In this document: positions 62,439 through 64,000 of the stretch, piece after piece
Position numbering within the stretch: the stretch's first letter is position 1
Layout of the letters: the number at the start of each line of letters is the position of its first letter
Source of the DNA: Sipunculus nudus
Lineage: Eukaryota > Annelida > Sipuncula > Golfingiida > Sipunculidae
Length of the DNA: 64,000 nucleotides
Reading direction: 5' to 3'
Assembly: GCA_026874595.1 (NCBI GenBank)
Contig: CM049317.1
Span: 62,719,118 to 62,783,117 of the forward strand
Translations under genes and position numbers: made by a program
Notes under the pieces: model-generated
The model's database searches: none
Told to the model about the DNA's origin: nothing
What the model saw: the letters and a program-made list of their open reading frames with translations, nothing else

Positions 62439-63568
62439 GCAAAGGGATTATGCCTTCATAATAGCTTTTTTTCTCCATTTTCTGAAGAAAACAATGTACT
62501 TTTGGACTTTGCGGGGGTCTAATAATGTCAGAAATGGTCAAACACTGTAGGTAAATTGTGTTAAAATTGGAAAATGAGTCCAAGAAATCAATAAATGACT
62601 TTTTTAAAAATAGCAGAATTATACATTATCGGTTTTGATTGAACGATATTGCCCTTACTTTTGATATTAATGTTCACTATCCGGGACTGCTGTGTAGCCA
62701 GGGGACCCGTCTGTCACCATATGGTTCTTATCAGTGTGTATTTATAGGAAAATGCTGCATTTCTGTTGTGATTTTGCCGTAAGCAAAGAATTAGCAAAGC
62801 ATCAGCAAGGTGTAAGCAAAGGGATTATGCCTTCATAATTGCTCTTTGGCACCATTTTCTGAATAAATAATGTATTTTTGGGCATGGGGGGGGGTCTAAT
62901 TATGTCAGAAATGGTGAAACACTGTAGGTAAATTGTGTTAAAATTGGAAAATGGGTCCAATAAATCAATAAATGACTTTTTAAAAATTGCAGAATTATAC
63001 ATTACCGGTTTTGATTGAACAATATTGCCCTTATTTTTGATATTAATGGTCACTAACCGGGACTGCTGTGTAGCCAGGGGACCCGTCTGTCTCCATATGG
63101 TTCATATCAGTGTGTATTTTTAGGAAAATGCTGCATTTCTGTTGTGAATTTGCCGTAAGCAAAGAATAAGCAAAGGATCAGCAAAGTGTAAGTAAAGGGA
63201 TTATGCCTTCATAATTGCTTTTTTTCACCATTTTCTGAAGAAATAATGTATTTTTGGACTTTGCGGGGGTCTAATAATGTCAGAAATGGTAAAACATTGT
63301 AGGTAAATTGTGTTAAAATTGGAGAATGGGTCAAAGAAATCAATAAATGACTTTTTTTAAAAATAGCAGAATAATACATTTCCGGTTTTGATTGAACGAT
63401 ATTGCCCTTACTTTTGATATTAATGTTCACTATCCGGGACTGCTGTGTAGCCAGGGGACCCGTCTGTCACCATTTGGTTCTTATCAGTGTGTATTTTTAG
63501 TAAAATGCTGCATTTCTGTTGTGATTTTGCCGTAAGGAAAGAATTAGCAAAGCATCAGCAAAGTGTAA

Positions 63569-64000
63569 GCAAAGGGATTATGCTTTCATAGTTGATTTTT
63601 TTCACCATTTTCTGAAGAAATAATGTATTTTTGGACTTTGCGGGGGTCTAATAATGCCAGAAATGGTAAAACACTGTAGGTAAATTGTGTTAAAATTGGA
63701 AAATGGGTCCAAGAATTCAAGAAATGACTTTTTTTAAAAATTGCATAACTATACATTATCGGTTTTGATTGAACGATATTGCCCTTACTTTTGATATTAA
63801 TGTTCACTTTCCGGGACTGATGTGTAGCCAGGGGACCCGTCTGTCACCATATGGTTCTTATCAGTGTGTATTTTTAGGAAAATGCTGCATTTCTGTTGTG
63901 ATTTTGCCGTAAGCAAAGAATTAGCAAAGCATCAGCAAAGTGTAAGCAAAGGGATTATGCCTTCATAGTTGCTTTTTTTCACCATTTTCTGAAGAAATCA
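63569..64000 (+). repeat. M29 and partial M30 at the right edge
   Basis: The monomer at 63569 is a full M29 (TAATAATGCCAG, AAGAATTCAA, TTGCATAACTATAC), unlike the hybrid at the matching place 57168. The last 55 bp, from 63946, match M30 (GCCTTCATAGTTGC and GAAGAAATCA). The array therefore leaves the 15-mer repeat and returns to M28-M29-M30 order, and it continues beyond the window. Confidence 0.88.

Larger units (their letters stand above)
57544..63568 (+). repeat. 15-monomer unit, copy 2, with two-monomer insertion
   Basis: Starts: 57544, 57918, 58293, 58671, 59046, 59421, 59794, 60167, 60543, 60921, 61299, 61675, 62053, 62439, 62816, 63192. Up to 61674 it matches copy 1 at an offset of 5641-5637 bp. 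The few differences seen include AATCAATAAATG at 60308 where copy 1 has AATCATTAAATG, CCCGTATGTC near 61192 where copy 1 has CCCGTCTGTC, and G-run lengths (11 against 15). After the insertion at 61675-62438 the match to copy 1 (56038 onward) resumes at an offset of 6401 bp. Confidence 0.92.
1..64000 (+). repeat. Satellite DNA array, ~376-bp monomer, head to tail
   Basis: Every part of the window is a copy of one monomer. Using the anchor GCAAAGGGATTATGCC (variants GCTAAG, GTTAAG, GTAAAG, GTACAG, GCAAATG) I located 169 complete monomers and one 55-bp partial. Nearly all are 372-384 bp, mostly 376; exceptions are three of 396 bp and three of 469 bp. All lie in the same orientation, with no inversion and no foreign insertion. 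GC is about 35% by hand count on a consensus. The monomer length is not a multiple of three and all frames are closed within about 90 codons, so the array is noncoding. It is organised in higher-order repeats, described separately. The setting is a eukaryotic heterochromatic array; whether it is centromeric cannot be told from sequence alone. I do not recognise the family. Confidence 0.98.

Noticed and set aside
1-64000. Rye, hop, hemp or other known 370-380-bp plant satellite families
   Set aside because: The length is similar but I could not recognise matching sequence; naming a family would be a guess. A database search with the consensus would decide.

Overview
The window is one uninterrupted satellite-DNA array. 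A tandem monomer of about 376 bp repeats head to tail on the + strand from base 1 to base 64000: I counted 169 complete monomers plus a 55-bp partial one at the end. All are in the same orientation. I see no protein-coding gene, RNA gene, transposon, telomere repeat or unique sequence. GC content is about 35% by hand count on a monomer consensus. This organisation points to heterochromatin of a eukaryote (centromeric, pericentromeric or subtelomeric). I do not recognise the monomer family, so I cannot name a species or clade.

I number monomers from the anchor GC(A/T)AAGGGATTATGCC (the window happens to start on it) and call the first 38 monomers M1 to M38. Higher-order structure dominates the window. 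Block 1 (1-14407) is a 38-monomer unit, M1-M38. Block 2 (14408-23452) repeats M1-M22, then a hybrid M23/M36, then M37: 24 monomers, 9045 bp. Block 3 (23453-38237) repeats M1-M37 with two extra M15-type monomers inserted: 39 monomers, 14785 bp. Block 4 (38238-42752) is a shortened copy that starts at M5 and has two internal joins. From 42753 to 46156 the order is scrambled. Block 5 (46157-50395) restores M23-M34 order with M32 missing. After a short mosaic, 51903-57543 is a 15-monomer, 5641-bp unit repeated from 57544. The second copy is interrupted by two extra monomers (61675-62438) and then runs back into M28-M29-M30 order at the right edge.

Inside each monomer the recurring landmarks are a G-run that is short when interrupted by C and long when not, an A/T-rich block, a CpG-containing dyad that resembles a degenerate CENP-B box on the - strand, and four consecutive 11-bp GCAAAG units spanning the monomer boundary. 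Shared derived mutations suggest blocks 2 and 3 are the most recent pair, block 1 next, and block 4 the outgroup. Hybrid monomers at nearly every block edge indicate in-register unequal exchange. There are no genes to act together; the biology here is structural DNA and its turnover.
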